Below, piece by piece: positions 34,342-45,937 of a stretch of DNA of 63,103 nucleotides. The notes under the pieces are model-generated. The model saw only the letters and a program-made list of their open reading frames with translations. It made no database searches and was not told where the DNA came from. Position 1 is the stretch's first letter. Every line of letters starts with the position of its first letter. The translations under genes and the position numbers were made by a program. Source of the DNA: Basidiobolus meristosporus CBS 931.73 (lineage: Eukaryota; Basidiobolomycota; Basidiobolomycetes; Basidiobolales; Basidiobolaceae); assembly GCA_002104905.1 (NCBI GenBank), contig MCFE01000519.1, forward strand, positions 1 through 63,103, read 5' to 3'.

Positions 34342-37300
34342 ATGGACGCCAACCTCATAAAAACTGTCAATAGGTTACAAGATGCTTTCGCTACTGTTGG
34401 AGTTCATAACCCAGTAGATTTACCTCAGATTGCAGTTATCGGAAGGTAAATATCCACTTACTCTTGTCACGTGGTGCTTTGATTTCTCATCTTGAATCTT
34501 CCTTCTAGTCAGAGTAGTGGTAAAAGTTCTGTGTTAGAAAACATTGTCGGTCGTGATTTTCTTCCTAGAGGCACCGGGATTGTAACACGAAGACCCTTGG
34601 TACGCACCACCTCTGGTATTGGCCCCTCATCGCCTCCCTAATCTATTATTCCACGTGCAGATTTTGCAACTCATCAATAGACCATCCAAGAAAGACGCGG
34701 CTAACAAAGCTGCCACTGATAGCAAGGGAGCTACTGAAAATGGAGAATCTGACAACACTAAAGGTAATATCTCCATTTCATTCACCGGCTGTCTATCCCC
34801 AACTTATAATACGCAATCACTAGCCTCTGCCACAAATGGGAAACAAGAGGAAGCGGAAGAGTGGGGAGAGTTCCTTCACTTACCTGGAGTCAAGTTCACC
34901 GACTTCAACAAGATCAGAGAAGAGATTGTCAAGGAAACCGAGTCCAAGACCGGTAAAAATGCAGGTGAGCTTACTTATACTCTCGCTTTACCTCCTCGCC
35001 GGGGCCTAAGAAAGCGCAAATCTTCTCTCCGTAGGAATCTCTCCTCAGCCTATAAACCTTCGAATCTATTCGCCCAATGTGTTGACCTTGACTTTGGTCG
35101 ACTTGCCTGGTTTGACGAAGGTGAGTTGGTTTTCAGCTTGAAGACAAATCTCAAGACTGACTCAAACTCTGTCCACTCTCCAGGTTCCTGTGGGCGATCA
35201 ACCGAAGGACATTGAGAAACAGATCAGAGATATGATCATCAAATACATCACCAAGCCCAATGCGATTATCCTGGCTGTTACTGCTGGCAACACAGATCTT
35301 GCCAACTCTGACGGCCTCAAGCTTGCTAGAGAAGTTGACCCCGAAGGTAATCACCCATTTCGCATTGCACTGAAAGATCATACTAAATGCTTCCCTTTCA
35401 TGTAGGTCTTCGCACCATCGGTGTTCTTACCAAGATTGACCTAATGTTAGTGATGATTCATTGTACAATTGGATTTTTGGCAGTGGTCTAACTGAATGTG
35501 CTTGTAGGGATCATGGCACCGATGTAGTAGATATTTTGGCTGGCCGCATTATCCCCCTTAGATTAGGTATGATTGAGAATAGTCTTGGATGATTCTGCAA
35601 GCTCATGTTCTTTCCAAAAATAGGCTATGTCCCCGTCATTAACCGTGGACAACGCGATATTGACAACAAGAAGTCCATCCACTCGGCTTTGGACAATGAG
35701 AAGCAGTTCTTCGAGAACCATCCTTCCTACAGGAGCAAGGCCCAGTATTGCGGTACCCCATTCTTGGCAAGAAAGCTCAACATGGTAAGAGTGATGTGTC
35801 TGAAGATATCGACCAAACGGGTATTCAAAGTGGCCTTTAGATCTTGATGCATCACATCCGCAACACACTTCCAGAGATTAAGGCCAAGATTCAAGCTGCT
35901 CTGGCCAAATACCAAGCTGAGCTTGCGCAACTCGGAGATCCGGTGGAGGATAGCAACTCTCACCAGGTATGCATCCCTCATCTCCTCACTCGAATGAGCC
36001 AATCCTGATCATTCCCCTCCCGTAGGCTAACATGGTTCTCAACGTTATTACCGAATTCTGCAATGAATTCCGCACCATTATTGATGGTAAATCAAATGAG
36101 CTAACCAGCTTCGAGCTGAGTGGAGGTGCGCGAATTAGCTTTGTGTTCCACGAGGTGTTCGCAAATGGTGTCAAGAGCATCGATCCATTCGACCAAGTCA
36201 AGGATGTGGACATTCGCACAATCCTATACAACTCATCTGTACGTCCTTCTCATTTGAACCATTGGTGCTGATAGAAGAGAATAACACGTCTCCCTAGGGT
36301 TCTTCGCCTGCGTTGTTCGTCGGCACTGCTGCCTTTGAGGTGATTGTCAAGCAACAAATCAAAAGACTGGAAGAGCCAAGCACGAAGTGCATCACCCTTG
36401 TTTATGACGAACTGGTTCGAATTCTTTCCCAACTATTGCAGAAGCAGGTGCGATTTAAATCCAGTTGAAATCAAGTGAAACAGATGTTGACTCTCATTTG
36501 AATCATCAGTTGTTTAGAAGATTCCCCGAGCTTAAGGAGAAGTTTTATTCGGTGGTGATCGCTTTTTACAAGAAAGCGTTGTCTCCTACTTCCAAGCTTG
36601 TGCAGGATTTGATCTCGTAAGTTGAGAAACTCAGTATACTCCCCAGTATGGCTTACCAATCGATTGCATTTTCACCCGGGAAACAGCATGGAGTCCTGCT
36701 ATATTAACACCGGACATCCCGATTTCCTTAGCGGACACAAAGCATTGGCTATAGTCAACGAAAGAGTCAATGCAACCAAGAATCCTCCCAATCATCCTGA
36801 CTCCAAGAAAAGTGGCACAAGCCCCCCAACCGGCAACCCTGGACTCTCATTGCTCAACCAAGATTCGGAAAGCTCTACCGGATTCTTTGGCAGCTTCTTC
36901 TCTAGTAGCAGCAACAAGAAAAAGACTGCTCTCATGGAGTCTGTAAGTGTCTGGGATAGCTAATTTTGTACGTATCAATGGGGTACTAAAGATTTGGTTA
37001 TGACACAGCCTCCAGCTGTTCTAAAAGCAAGTGGCACTCTTTCGGAGAGAGAGTACATGGAGACGGAAGTGATAAGTAAGTTCATTGAAACGGATAATAT
37101 CTCCCCTCCTGGCGAGCTAACCTCGTTTATCCCGCAGAGCTTCTAATCCAGTCGTACTACAATATCGTCAAGCGAACCGTCATTGACATGGTCCCCAAGG
37201 CCATTATGCTCAATCTGGTTACACAGGCAAAGGAGAACCTTCAACGGGAGTTGCTTGCGGAACTCTACAAATCTGAGGTGCTGGATGAGCTGTTGAAGGA

Positions 37301-37544
37301 GAGCGAATTCACCCTCCAAAGACGCAAGGAATGCAAGAAGATGATTGAGGTAGATTCACATCAATCAACCATTGTTTACCAAAAGCACGCACTAACCTAG
37401 GATTGTATTGGGGAACCAAATTTAGGCACTTCAAAAGGCAGATGAGGTAATGCAAGTCCACCAATCAGGCCCATTTTGACAAACCTTATTAATTAGTTTT
37501 CCCGATCACCGACCACTTTCATATAGATCGTTGCTACTGTTTAA
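34342..37544 (+). CDS. VPS1: dynamin-like GTPase Vps1
   Basis: Large GTPase for vacuolar/endosomal membrane fission and peroxisome division. I assign 18 exons: 34342-34445, 34509-34599, 34661-34763, 34824-34964, 35035-35120, 35184-35346, 35406-35445, 35508-35566, 35624-35784, 35841-35966, 36026-36238, 36298-36447, 36510-36616, 36687-36942, 37009-37075, 37138-37349, 37426-37446, 37527-37544. All phases match, giving 705 aa against 704 in yeast. Marks: [17 protein letters not shown]1 SQSSGKSS (35-42), [10 protein letters not shown]3 VDLPGLTK, G4 LTKIDLM, the stalk with FLSGHKA, a Ser-rich insert in place of a PH domain, and the GED ending ALQKADE-IVATV. The 60-nt intron at 34764 is in frame without a stop, so it could be retained. 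The last two exons are tiny (21 and 18 nt). Confidence 0.93.
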
Positions 37545-38776
37545 CCAGGCTGGAGCAAAGAACTTCATAAAATGATATTTTAATTAATTTTTCATCAATG
37601 CATCCAAGATTAAAGAGAGGGGGCGATTTCAAATACCTGTCAACTGTCCGTTAGCATTAGTAATGGTGATCAGAGATCTTCCAATATGTTGCTGCAGGCA
37701 ATATTCTTCGTGTCAGACCAGGCGTGATAACTCTCTCTTTCTACCAAGAAAACGTCAAGTGAGACTGTGCTGTGGCTGTCACGCTACGGTCATAAATAGT
37801 GATGTGCACCCATAATGAATGGTTGTTACGTATAGTGAGTATAAATACATGTCAAACACCAACCCATTTCGAGAAGGTGTCTTTCATGGAAATGTGGGAT
37901 AATATGTGGGAGTGCCCAATCACAGCGGCCCAACAGCATGGGCTTCTCACGTTAGCAAGATTAATTTTGTCATGAATACTATTTATCCATTTGCCAGATT
38001 AGATATTCGCACCCAACGCATCCAACAGTCGAGTTCCATTCGGAATTCTGCAACAATCGTGCTGTCAAAGTGACACTGTATTCGTCAGAGCTTGCGCCAG
38101 TAGAATATGCAATGTTGGGGTGGCTTTGTTGAATCAATGGGAGGCGAGCATTTGGTGCTTAGAAAAGTAGACTTGTAGATTAGCCAGGTATTCAAGAGCT
38201 TCTAGCCCTTGTTCCGCCCTAGGTGGTTGTTAATGAGTTCGTGCTCCCAGGAGAAATTGCAAAGCAGCTGTTTCGATTGTGAGTATTGGAATCCACTGAG
38301 ACTTACATAATGAGTCATTCCGCACAATCGAGTTGAATACCAGAGAGTTGTACTACAGCCGTCTACATTAGCAAATATATTTCATAACTCTATTTCCATC
38401 TGTTATATCCTGGTATTTCCATTTGCGTGTCAATGCTAGTGATTATATCCTGGAATTTCCATTTGGGTGTCGAGGTCTCAAATGGAGGTCTCATCTGCTA
38501 ACCCTCCTTGACTGAGCCTGAAAACCATCACTCAATATGGTATGTTTTGTACACTGCATTCCAGATGGAAATCTCCATATTGGGACGAAAAATGTCAAGG
38601 AGAATTATGGATTTGTCAGGAAACCCATACAGGAACCCACACAATAGGTGCCATTCATTGCTCATTTAGGCCGTCCTGATCGTAATTGCACGAGTGTATA
38701 AGAGCCATCAGCCCTTTATAACCGGGACTATGCTATACTCCAATTACCATCACCACCATTCGCACCTCCATCCACA
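37545..38776. other. 1.2-kb intergenic region with a short direct repeat
   Basis: A direct repeat of about 29 bp (38403-38431 and 38443-38471, beginning TTATATCCTGG and ending GTGTC, two mismatches) lies 300-370 bp upstream of the F-box gene and may be a regulatory duplication. A Y-rich leader (CACCACCATTCGCACCTCCA) precedes the F-box ATG. Nothing else is recognised. Confidence 0.45.
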
Positions 38777-39811
38777 ATGACTTCCTCCAACTTGCTATCG
38801 CTTCCGTGCGAAATCCTGGCTCATATATTGACCTTTGTTGACAATTCGTCATTGGCTTCGCTGACTTTTGTCAATGCTACCATGGCCGCTTTGGTTAGTC
38901 AAGGTCTCCAATCGAGAGAGAACCTTCTAACCTCGTTGATTGTGGCTGAAAATGACTCGAACAACCCAGCCATCCTGGCTCGTGCCACTCAAAAGCCAGC
39001 CTTGCAATTAGGTGTTCCCGCTTCTGCCATCTATAAACGCACCGACTCCTTGCTGCCACAGGAGCCTATGCCTGCACTTGCCAAAGTATACTCAGTAAAA
39101 AACTTGTTCTTTTTACTCAGCCAAGTGAAAGAGAGACAACGGAAAGCTATTGACTCCATCGTTGACGAATGCCAGTTCCGCCGCTGCATTAGAGATAACG
39201 ATCCAGTCACTGCACGCCCCTCCTGCTTTATGAAACATCCTAATGGTGCAATGAGGATCTACAGCCTTCCCACCATGGAGCAGGTGATCCAGTTGGAACA
39301 GCGTTTGAGCATCTCCCTGCCTATGGATTACGTTCATTTCTTGTTAAATCATTCGCACAAACTCCACCATTTTCTTTCTTTCTCACGAGAGGCAAAGTGT
39401 GAAGGAGTCCAAATCACGGAGTTGGGCAATCTAGATTACATCAAAACCACAAAGACCATCGAGTCGATGTCCATTTATCAACCTAGCGTCTTGCTCGCAC
39501 AAGGACGCCCAAGACGTTTCCTGTGCGTCTATTCCAGCAGGAACGCCGGATATAAGATTTATCTGGATGTGACGGATCCTCTACACCACAGCTTCGGATG
39601 CGTGTACAGCACCTGGGATTCGGAGCTAAATAATCCAATTCCGACCTGGGTTGACCACTCATTCACTGATCTTCTGGCACGTATGAGTGCTACAATCAAG
39701 GAAAGCCCAATCAAATCTCCATCCAAAGTGAATGCTAGAATTCTTACCGAACCTCCAAAAGTTATATCAGCATTCCGACAGGAAACACACGTTAGAGGCA
39801 TCTTCCAATGA
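38777..39811 (+). CDS. F-box protein with SMI1/KNR4 (SUKH) domain
   Basis: 344 aa, one exon. The N-terminal F-box (about 6-45: LLSLPCEILAHILTFVDNSS) would bind Skp1 in an SCF ubiquitin ligase. From about residue 166, EQVIQLEQRLSISLPMDYVH followed by FLLNHS reads as the start of a SUKH/SMI1_KNR4 fold (the family pattern is a short helix then LPxDYxxFLL), running to about residue 310 with FLCVYSSRNAGYKIYLDVTD. The SUKH part is a probable substrate-binding module. Fungal F-box/SUKH proteins of this type exist, but no substrate is known to me. Confidence 0.78.
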   Translation: MTSSNLLSLPCEILAHILTFVDNSSLASLTFVNATMAALVSQGLQSRENLLTSLIVAENDSNNPAILARATQKPALQLGVPASAIYKRTDSLLPQEPMPALAKVYSVKNLFFLLSQVKERQRKAIDSIVDECQFRRCIRDNDPVTARPSCFMKHPNGAMRIYSLPTMEQVIQLEQRLSISLPMDYVHFLLNHSHKLHHFLSFSREAKCEGVQITELGNLDYIKTTKTIESMSIYQPSVLLAQGRPRRFLCVYSSRNAGYKIYLDVTDPLHHSFGCVYSTWDSELNNPIPTWVDHSFTDLLARMSATIKESPIKSPSKVNARILTEPPKVISAFRQETHVRGIFQ

Positions 39812-40431
39812 GCTCCAACAGGGAATCATTCCATGTAAATACCCGATCATCTGCTTTTTTGTTATATAGAAATCCCTAATTCTACTGAAATAAATCAATT
39901 CCATTTATCCCAATCCTGTCTAAGCTGTATGATTAGTAGCTAATACACAAAGGAGCAAACTACAAAAAAACTGCTAAGATGCCACCCTCATAGAGGAGTA
40001 GCTAATGTCTTAACACAAGTGTTATTAAAGGCACTGTTGTGCCACTTCCGTCCTTATCGAGGGGATTGCTAACTTTCTCTCGACTCGTATCAACACAATT
40101 GCTAGGTTAACGAAAACGCTTATAACTTATTTGAATCTCTAGTGTCTTGAGTTTATGGGATTGGACAGAAATTCTGTAGTCGGTCGGAAATGTGGTGGTG
40201 ACCCATCTCCCTGATCAGAGTTGTTTACCATTGATGCTCGAGAGTACATAATTAAAAGGTTTGGCTCTATTAGGGAACCTTTTTATCCTACAGCTGGAGT
40301 TGTATATAGAAGCCAATTCTTTCACAGCGTATAAACCAAGTGTGAGATACTTCCTTTCCGTAGAAAGCGTGATCCCTCTCTGCTTCATTAACGCACATTT
40401 GAAAGTCTGGCAACCTTCGCGTTTATGCCAA
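39812..40431. other. intergenic: F-box gene 3' region and FHA-RING upstream
   Basis: 620 bp. AATAAATCAA at 39889 is the likely F-box poly(A) signal. The frame of the next gene is open back to about 40261, but no coding similarity is seen before 40432. Confidence 0.4.
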
Positions 40432-42259
40432 ATGTTGACACTCGACCTGTTGCCAACCCAAACAACAATCCATTCGAAAGTTCCCAAAAGAATTTCTATG
40501 GAAACCGACTATTTGAGCTTTGGGAGAGATAAAACAAAGCATTACGTTTTGTTGGCAAACATCATTTCTAGACAGCACGCGGAAATTCATTACGACAATG
40601 GTGCGTACTATATAGTGGACTTTGGCAGTACGAATGGCACATTGATCAACCACGTCAAGATCATACCGAACACACGTAATAAGCTTCACGATAAGGATAT
40701 TATTGCTTTCGGCGGAGGTGGTGGGCTGAAGCCTGGCCAGAAAGTAAGTGTCCCTGATACGCCATTCTACTACAAGTGCAGTATTTCAGTACGAGAGCAA
40801 GACGACGCACCACCTACGGGCTTATGCACCCCAAAGCCTTTGGAAAAACAACACCCAGCAGCCCACATTGTTGAGATCCCCTCCTCGTCCCCTATCTGTA
40901 AACCAGCGGAAAGTCCCTCCCAAAGAAAATTCTGGAATGGCCTGTGTAATATGGCAAACATTTCGGAAGAACAGAAGCCTCCTTTGGCATTCACCAAGAA
41001 ACTACAGAAACAAGAGATACTGTCGCCGGAAATCCAAGCGGCCTCTTCAAGTATTAGAGAATCGAGGTTGCCAGATGATCCATTCCATTCGAGCACATCA
41101 AAACCCACCCCTATATCCACGGTGCAGCAAAATAGTCGAGCCAGGCATCAAAGCGATTTGCAGAAGCCATCGCAGCAGCAGAATCCTTTCTTTCTTGGGA
41201 AGTCGGCCTCGCTGGATTTACTTAATTCACATGTTATTGATGAGCCGGTGGATACTAGCATCTCCACTTCAAGCCATCCAAACCTACAACCTCAAGACCC
41301 CCAACTGACAATCAACGAAGCATACCAAAACTCCTACCACCTGGAAGAAAAGCTGATCGACCTGAGTTCCGAGTTGTCGGAGGGTTATTTCTCACAGGAG
41401 TACAAATTCGACCTGAGAATCCCCACGCCTTTGGATTCACAACCTTCGCTTTCTAAACAAGGAACCACCTTGGCCGAGGATGTCTCGGGAAAGAGAGAAG
41501 GGAAGGCCAGGGAGATCATCAGCCCAGCTACCCCAGTTGCGCTAAAAGAGTCCTCTACAGTGGAGATGCAAGAGGATGTCGAGGCTCCCGACACATCCAA
41601 TCAGTGCTTCAAGGAACTCGAGTCAGAAATCACCTGTGCTATATGCTGGGAGTATCTAGTCTCCGCCCACTTTTTGAACCCGTTAGTTGGACTGTCTCTG
41701 GTTTGGATAACATTATCGTTCTAATTTCCTTTCTTAGATGCGGCCATATATTTTGTGGTGAATGCATATCAGAGTGGATATCAGCCAATGAGGTAAGTGG
41801 TGAGGCAGTTTATAGAACATGGCTTACAACTGCTGACCAATTCAAAGGTCCCGCAATGCCCCTCATGCCGAGTGAAATTCAAAGGGTACGTGAGTTTGGT
41901 ACACACAGTGGATATTCCTCAGAGACTCAATGAGCTCCAAGTGTTCCTATAGCTTCCACCACCATGGACAATATAGTGTCAGTAGTAGCAACCCGGTTCC
42001 TTTCTTCCTCAGAAGTGGAGGAACGCACCAATCGTCAGCAGTAAGTACCGCATTTGGGTTGGTTTAGCAGTGCTAGTGCTTACCAGGTGATAGATCTTGG
42101 AAGGAGAAATCTCAGAAACGGAAGTTTACTGAAATCAACATAGAAGAAGAGATGGGTGAGCGTAGACTGAGACGTAGAAATCTACCGTTCAGCAGGCCTC
42201 AAAGAAGTCAATCCATAACTGACATGTTCCGTGAGCGCGCTCGGAGAGGCCTTAATTAG
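40432..42259 (+). CDS. FHA-RING E3 ubiquitin ligase (Dma/CHFR/RNF8-like)
   Basis: Five exons, 40432-41681, 41738-41792, 41848-41885, 41942-42040 and 42094-42259, give 535 aa. The N-terminal FHA domain (about 1-110) has the phosphothreonine-binding residues GR (31-32), SRQHAEIH (46-53) and FGSTNGT (64-70). A Ser/Pro-rich linker of ~290 residues follows. The C3HC4 RING uses C402, C405, C418, H420, C423, C426, C439 and C442 (CAICWEYL, CGHIFCGEC, CPSC). The start at 40432 puts the first FHA strand at the N-terminus; the frame is open further up. The fourth exon acceptor is chosen because it restores MDNIVSVVATRFL, comparable to ILNNLVEAYL after the CHFR RING. Likely role: checkpoint or DNA-damage ubiquitination. 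Confidence 0.82.
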
Positions 42260-42941
42260 CACTTTATTCCACTCTTCTTGGTAAGATTGCTCGTTTTCGG
42301 TAGTGTACACGTCCTACCTACTAGCGTTTAGGTAATGTAATTCTTGGACTTGTTCCGCACAAATTTTGAATTGGACCAAAACAATATCAAGCTTTGTAAA
42401 CATGCTCGCTCTTGCAAACAATAGATAAATATGTATTATAAACACAGCTGCCATTGCGTAGATAGTAGGCCTTTGCCTGGGGTATTACTAACAACCAACG
42501 ATTCCTGCAAATCCATTCTATCCCTTTGTCTAGAACATAGCCCTGGAGGAAATGCAACAACAACGATACACCGGTTGGAGCTGACCCAATCAAACTGGGA
42601 AAGGGAGTGTTTCGACCACCCAGAATAGTGATGTGGGTTAGGATTAGGCCCCAGACTTTGTTACTTAATATTATCGTTAAACATCACTGGGTGTTGCGGT
42701 GATGTTGACTTTTCTACCCCGAACGTTCTGTCCACTCACCTTGGGTCGAATAATTGATTTTCCAAAATTGATTTCGATGGACTTTTTATCGAACTTGCTT
42801 GGATTCTTGCTCACATCCTCTTGTCTATTTTGGACTTGCTCCTTCGTAGTTTTGCTATACAACCATCTTGCATTTCTCCAACGCCCAACGCGGTGGACTA
42901 TCTTGCCTTCTCCTTTAGCCGTATAAACCAGACACCTGCTT
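42260..42941. other. intergenic: FHA-RING 3' region and CK1 upstream
   Basis: 682 bp. GTATAAACCAG at 42921 lies just before the CK1 ATG. A TTAGGATTAGG word at 42638-42648 is telomere-like but isolated. Nothing else is seen. Confidence 0.4.
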
Positions 42942-44565
42942 ATGTCTAAGAATCCTGAAGATGGGCGTCGGGAGGTTCCTGGGGTAGTTGGTATCCACTA
43001 CCGTGTTGGAAAGAAAATCGGCATGGGAAGTTTCGGCGTCATATACGAAGGTCGGGCCCATTTTACCTGTAGATGCAAGCGTGGTCATCTGTTTTAACGC
43101 TTCCATTTGATTTCCGCTACGATTAGGCACCGACCTCGTCAAAAACCAACAGATTGCAATTAAATTTGTATCCTTTGCTTCATTCCTCAACCTCCACCGG
43201 TTTCAGCCAGGTACACTTTCCTCACCTTAACTCGTAGCGTGCCTCTTCCACAGGAAGCAAAAAGAACCGAGGTGCCTCAGCTACGTGATGAATATCGCAC
43301 CTACAAGATTCTTGCCGGAACACGTAAGCGCAACTCTAGCTCTCTTGGGAAAGCAGTATCTCACGTTGCTTCCAAATGGAAACATAGCTGGTATCCCCGC
43401 CGCGTACTACTTTAACCAGGAAGATATATACAACGTGTTGGTCATCGACCTGTTGGGGCCCAGTTTAGAAGATCTGTTTGAAAGCTGTCACCGTAAGTTT
43501 AGTGTGAAAACGGTGGCCATGCTTTCCAAGCAAATGGTTTGTACATCTCCAGACTAGCAGTTGCTTCATCAAGGTTGTTGAACGGTCCATTGTGTGTAGC
43601 TTGCCCGGGTTGAATCTGTCCATGAGCACAACCTCATCTATCGTGACATCAAGCCCGACAATTTTTTGATTGGCCGCCCTCACTCGAAATACGCCCACCA
43701 AGTGTTCATGGTGGATTTCGGAATGGCCAAGTACTACCGCGACCCTAAAACTAAGCAGCACATCCCGTATAGAGAGCGCAAAAGCCTAAGTGGTACCGCT
43801 CGCTACATGAGCATCAATACCCATCTTGGCCGAGGTACCGTATGACTTGACTAATCCAAGTGGAACGCTGGCTCATGCGTCTTTTTAGAGCAATCTCGCC
43901 GGGATGATCTGGAGGCGCTTGGCCACGTTATTATGTACTTTTTGAGAGGTGCCCTCCCTTGGCAAGGACTCAAGGCTGCGACTAACAAGCAAAAATACCA
44001 ACGCATCGGTGAAACCAAGCAGACCACTCCAATCAAAGAGCTTGGTCAGGGCTTTCCAGGTAGGCGTCGGGTTGCGCCATCTCTACACCGCTCATGGCTA
44101 ACATTGATCAGAGGAGTTTGGCGAGTATCTTAGATATGCTCGGGAGCTTGCTTTCGACGAAACTCCTGATTACAAGTACCTCCGCGGATTGTTCGACCGC
44201 GTCCTCGAGAAGCTGGGTGAGCGTGACGATGGGATGTTCGATTGGATGCTAACCGACAAGAGCGGTGGAAATGATGTAAGTAGGCGTGCTTTCTTACCAT
44301 GCCTGCTGTGGATGCTCACACACCTTTACTCTAGACTAGCGAACACGGCTCTCAGTCCTTCCTTCAGCCAGAACGTAGCACTACCCCGCGTAATTCACAG
44401 CACCGCCCGCAGTATAACAAAAGCCCTAACAGCAGCAGCCACCATCACCGCGCCCATAGATTGCATGATTCGAGACGCAACATCTCGCCTCCATCCACCG
44501 AGTCATCCAAGGGATTCTGGGCAAGATTGATGGAGGTTTTGACATGTCGCTCGTGTTGCACATAA
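42942..44565 (+). CDS. YCK2: casein kinase 1, membrane-anchored YCK type
   Basis: Eight exons (42942-43050, 43127-43167, 43254-43323, 43388-43536, 43600-43834, 43889-44059, 44112-44275, 44335-44565), all phases matching, give 389 aa. Kinase marks: glycine loop GMGSFG (27-32), Lys49 in [12 protein letters not shown] (137-144), DFG at 162-164, and the CK1 replacement of APE by [14 protein letters not shown]. The [20 protein letters not shown] block and DDGMFDWML are closest to yeast Yck1/2. The tail ends [14 protein letters not shown]-terminal cysteines are the palmitoylation anchor of Yck kinases at the plasma membrane. The C-terminal extension is short (about 75 residues, rich in Ser/His) compared with yeast. 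Confidence 0.9.
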
Positions 44566-45145
44566 AGCAATTATTTCACTCCATTAATGCATCTACTATT
44601 CTATCCAAATTCCATTCCATCTTCCCTCATTTTTGACACCTCTCCATATGTGTAACCCTAGCGTGGCCCTAATTTACAATCATTAGACAACTGAAATAAA
44701 CTTGGTGAATATCAGAGAATAGCTGTCAATCGGTGATAATGCTGACCCAACAACGAGTTTGAGCTATTGTTGTTGCAGGGGTTAAGCTTGGTGTTTTGTG
44801 GGCACTAGATGCCATTCATGTAGTGTTTTGATGGCATCATGTCTGTCTTTGTGGCAATTTTATCCTATTTTTGGACATGCCTTAAATAGTTATCCTAGTT
44901 CTGGATATACATAGCCTCACACCAGTACTTGTCAAATGATAGACATGCTCCTACCTCCATATATAGTAAAGGGATTTGTTGTTCCTGAGGTTGGTACAGA
45001 GTTTGGTCAAGTTGATTTGAGTTGGATAGCGCATCAGTATTAGTAGAAGAGTACCCGTTAACATTTTCTAGTAGAGCCTTGGTTGGCTAAAGCTTTGAAA
45101 TGTCCGCTGGTAAAACGAGTGCAAAGTTCGTGATTAGATGACTAC
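44566..45145. other. intergenic between convergent CK1 and the decayed solute-binding gene
   Basis: 580 bp of A/T-rich sequence with AATAAA at 44695. Nothing coding is recognised. This is where the conserved gene-rich part of the window ends. Confidence 0.4.
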
Positions 45146-45937
45146 TCATATTGGCAACAATTTCCAAAATACACCATAGTACAGCTCCATTGACATTAGT
45201 TTCCATATAGGTGTAACAAGGAAAGTGGGCGAAGTTCCACGAACAACTAGTGGCCTTTGGGTAAGCAAGGACTTGAACAATTTGAGGCCCTTCTGCTTGA
45301 TTAGTTGCATGAGTTGATAGAGAGTCACATCTTCATCCTGAGGATAAGTATAGATGACTTTTCCTTCTTTGAGGCGTGGGTTCAAGTAATCTTTGGCTTC
45401 AACCGGCTGTTTCCTATAGGATCAGTGAAGTAAAAGACGTTGGTCGCCCAGTAGTATCCTTCCTCGTCTTTGTACGGTGCATAGGTGTGTTTAAAACCGA
45501 TGGATTTGTACCTATTGGACTATGAGCATTCATTTTATCATCGAGAGTTTAGGAACCTACTTTGATAAGGCTCATTATACCTTCCAGTGAGGGATATCAT
45601 GTAAGGGTTGTAAGCGAATGACATCAGGCTCCAAAGCATCCCCGCTCTTGGCAAGCTGGGAGTCAATTGATACATTATGATGCCTGCTAAGATCAGTAGT
45701 GATATTGAGCGTGATCCCAGGAAACTTGCTGTAGAATGCTTTGACCACATCCGCATCTGCATTCGGTAGATCCCCTCCAGCAAAGACAGTTATTATGCCA
45801 CCTTCGGCAAGGGCCTCCTTGCAAAGTCGTTGAAGCTCGGCCTCCTCCCTTTTTAAGTACCGTGGCTTAGCACGCGACTCGAAAGGAAGAAGTGATACAA
45901 TGGCAACAAATAAAGAAAATGAGAGAGAAAACTTCAT
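45146..45937 (-). pseudogene. decayed secreted extracellular solute-binding (ABC-type) protein
   Basis: Exon 1 (45937-45581) encodes a signal peptide (MKFSLSFSLFVAIVSLLPFE) and EALAEGGIITVFAGGD, AFYSKFPGITLNITTDLSRH and a DVIRLQ block, as in periplasmic-binding-like type II proteins. Splicing to 45519 (AG at 45521-45520) continues in frame with YKSIGFKHTYAPYKDEEGYY and WATNVFYFT. Around 45395-45412 the frame breaks: the next family words, VEAKDYLNPRLKEGKVIYTY and the VVRGTSP block, are in another frame. The frame then stops at 45146, well before the usual length (over 300 aa), and the end (FLVTPIWKLMSMELYY) does not look like the family. I see no plausible intron across the break. Homologues are secreted binding proteins of bacteria and fungi. 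Confidence 0.68.

Noticed and set aside
42168-42259. A PIP box near the end of the FHA-RING protein (SQSITDMF)
   Set aside because: Spacing does not fit Q-x-x-L/I/M-x-x-aromatic-aromatic.
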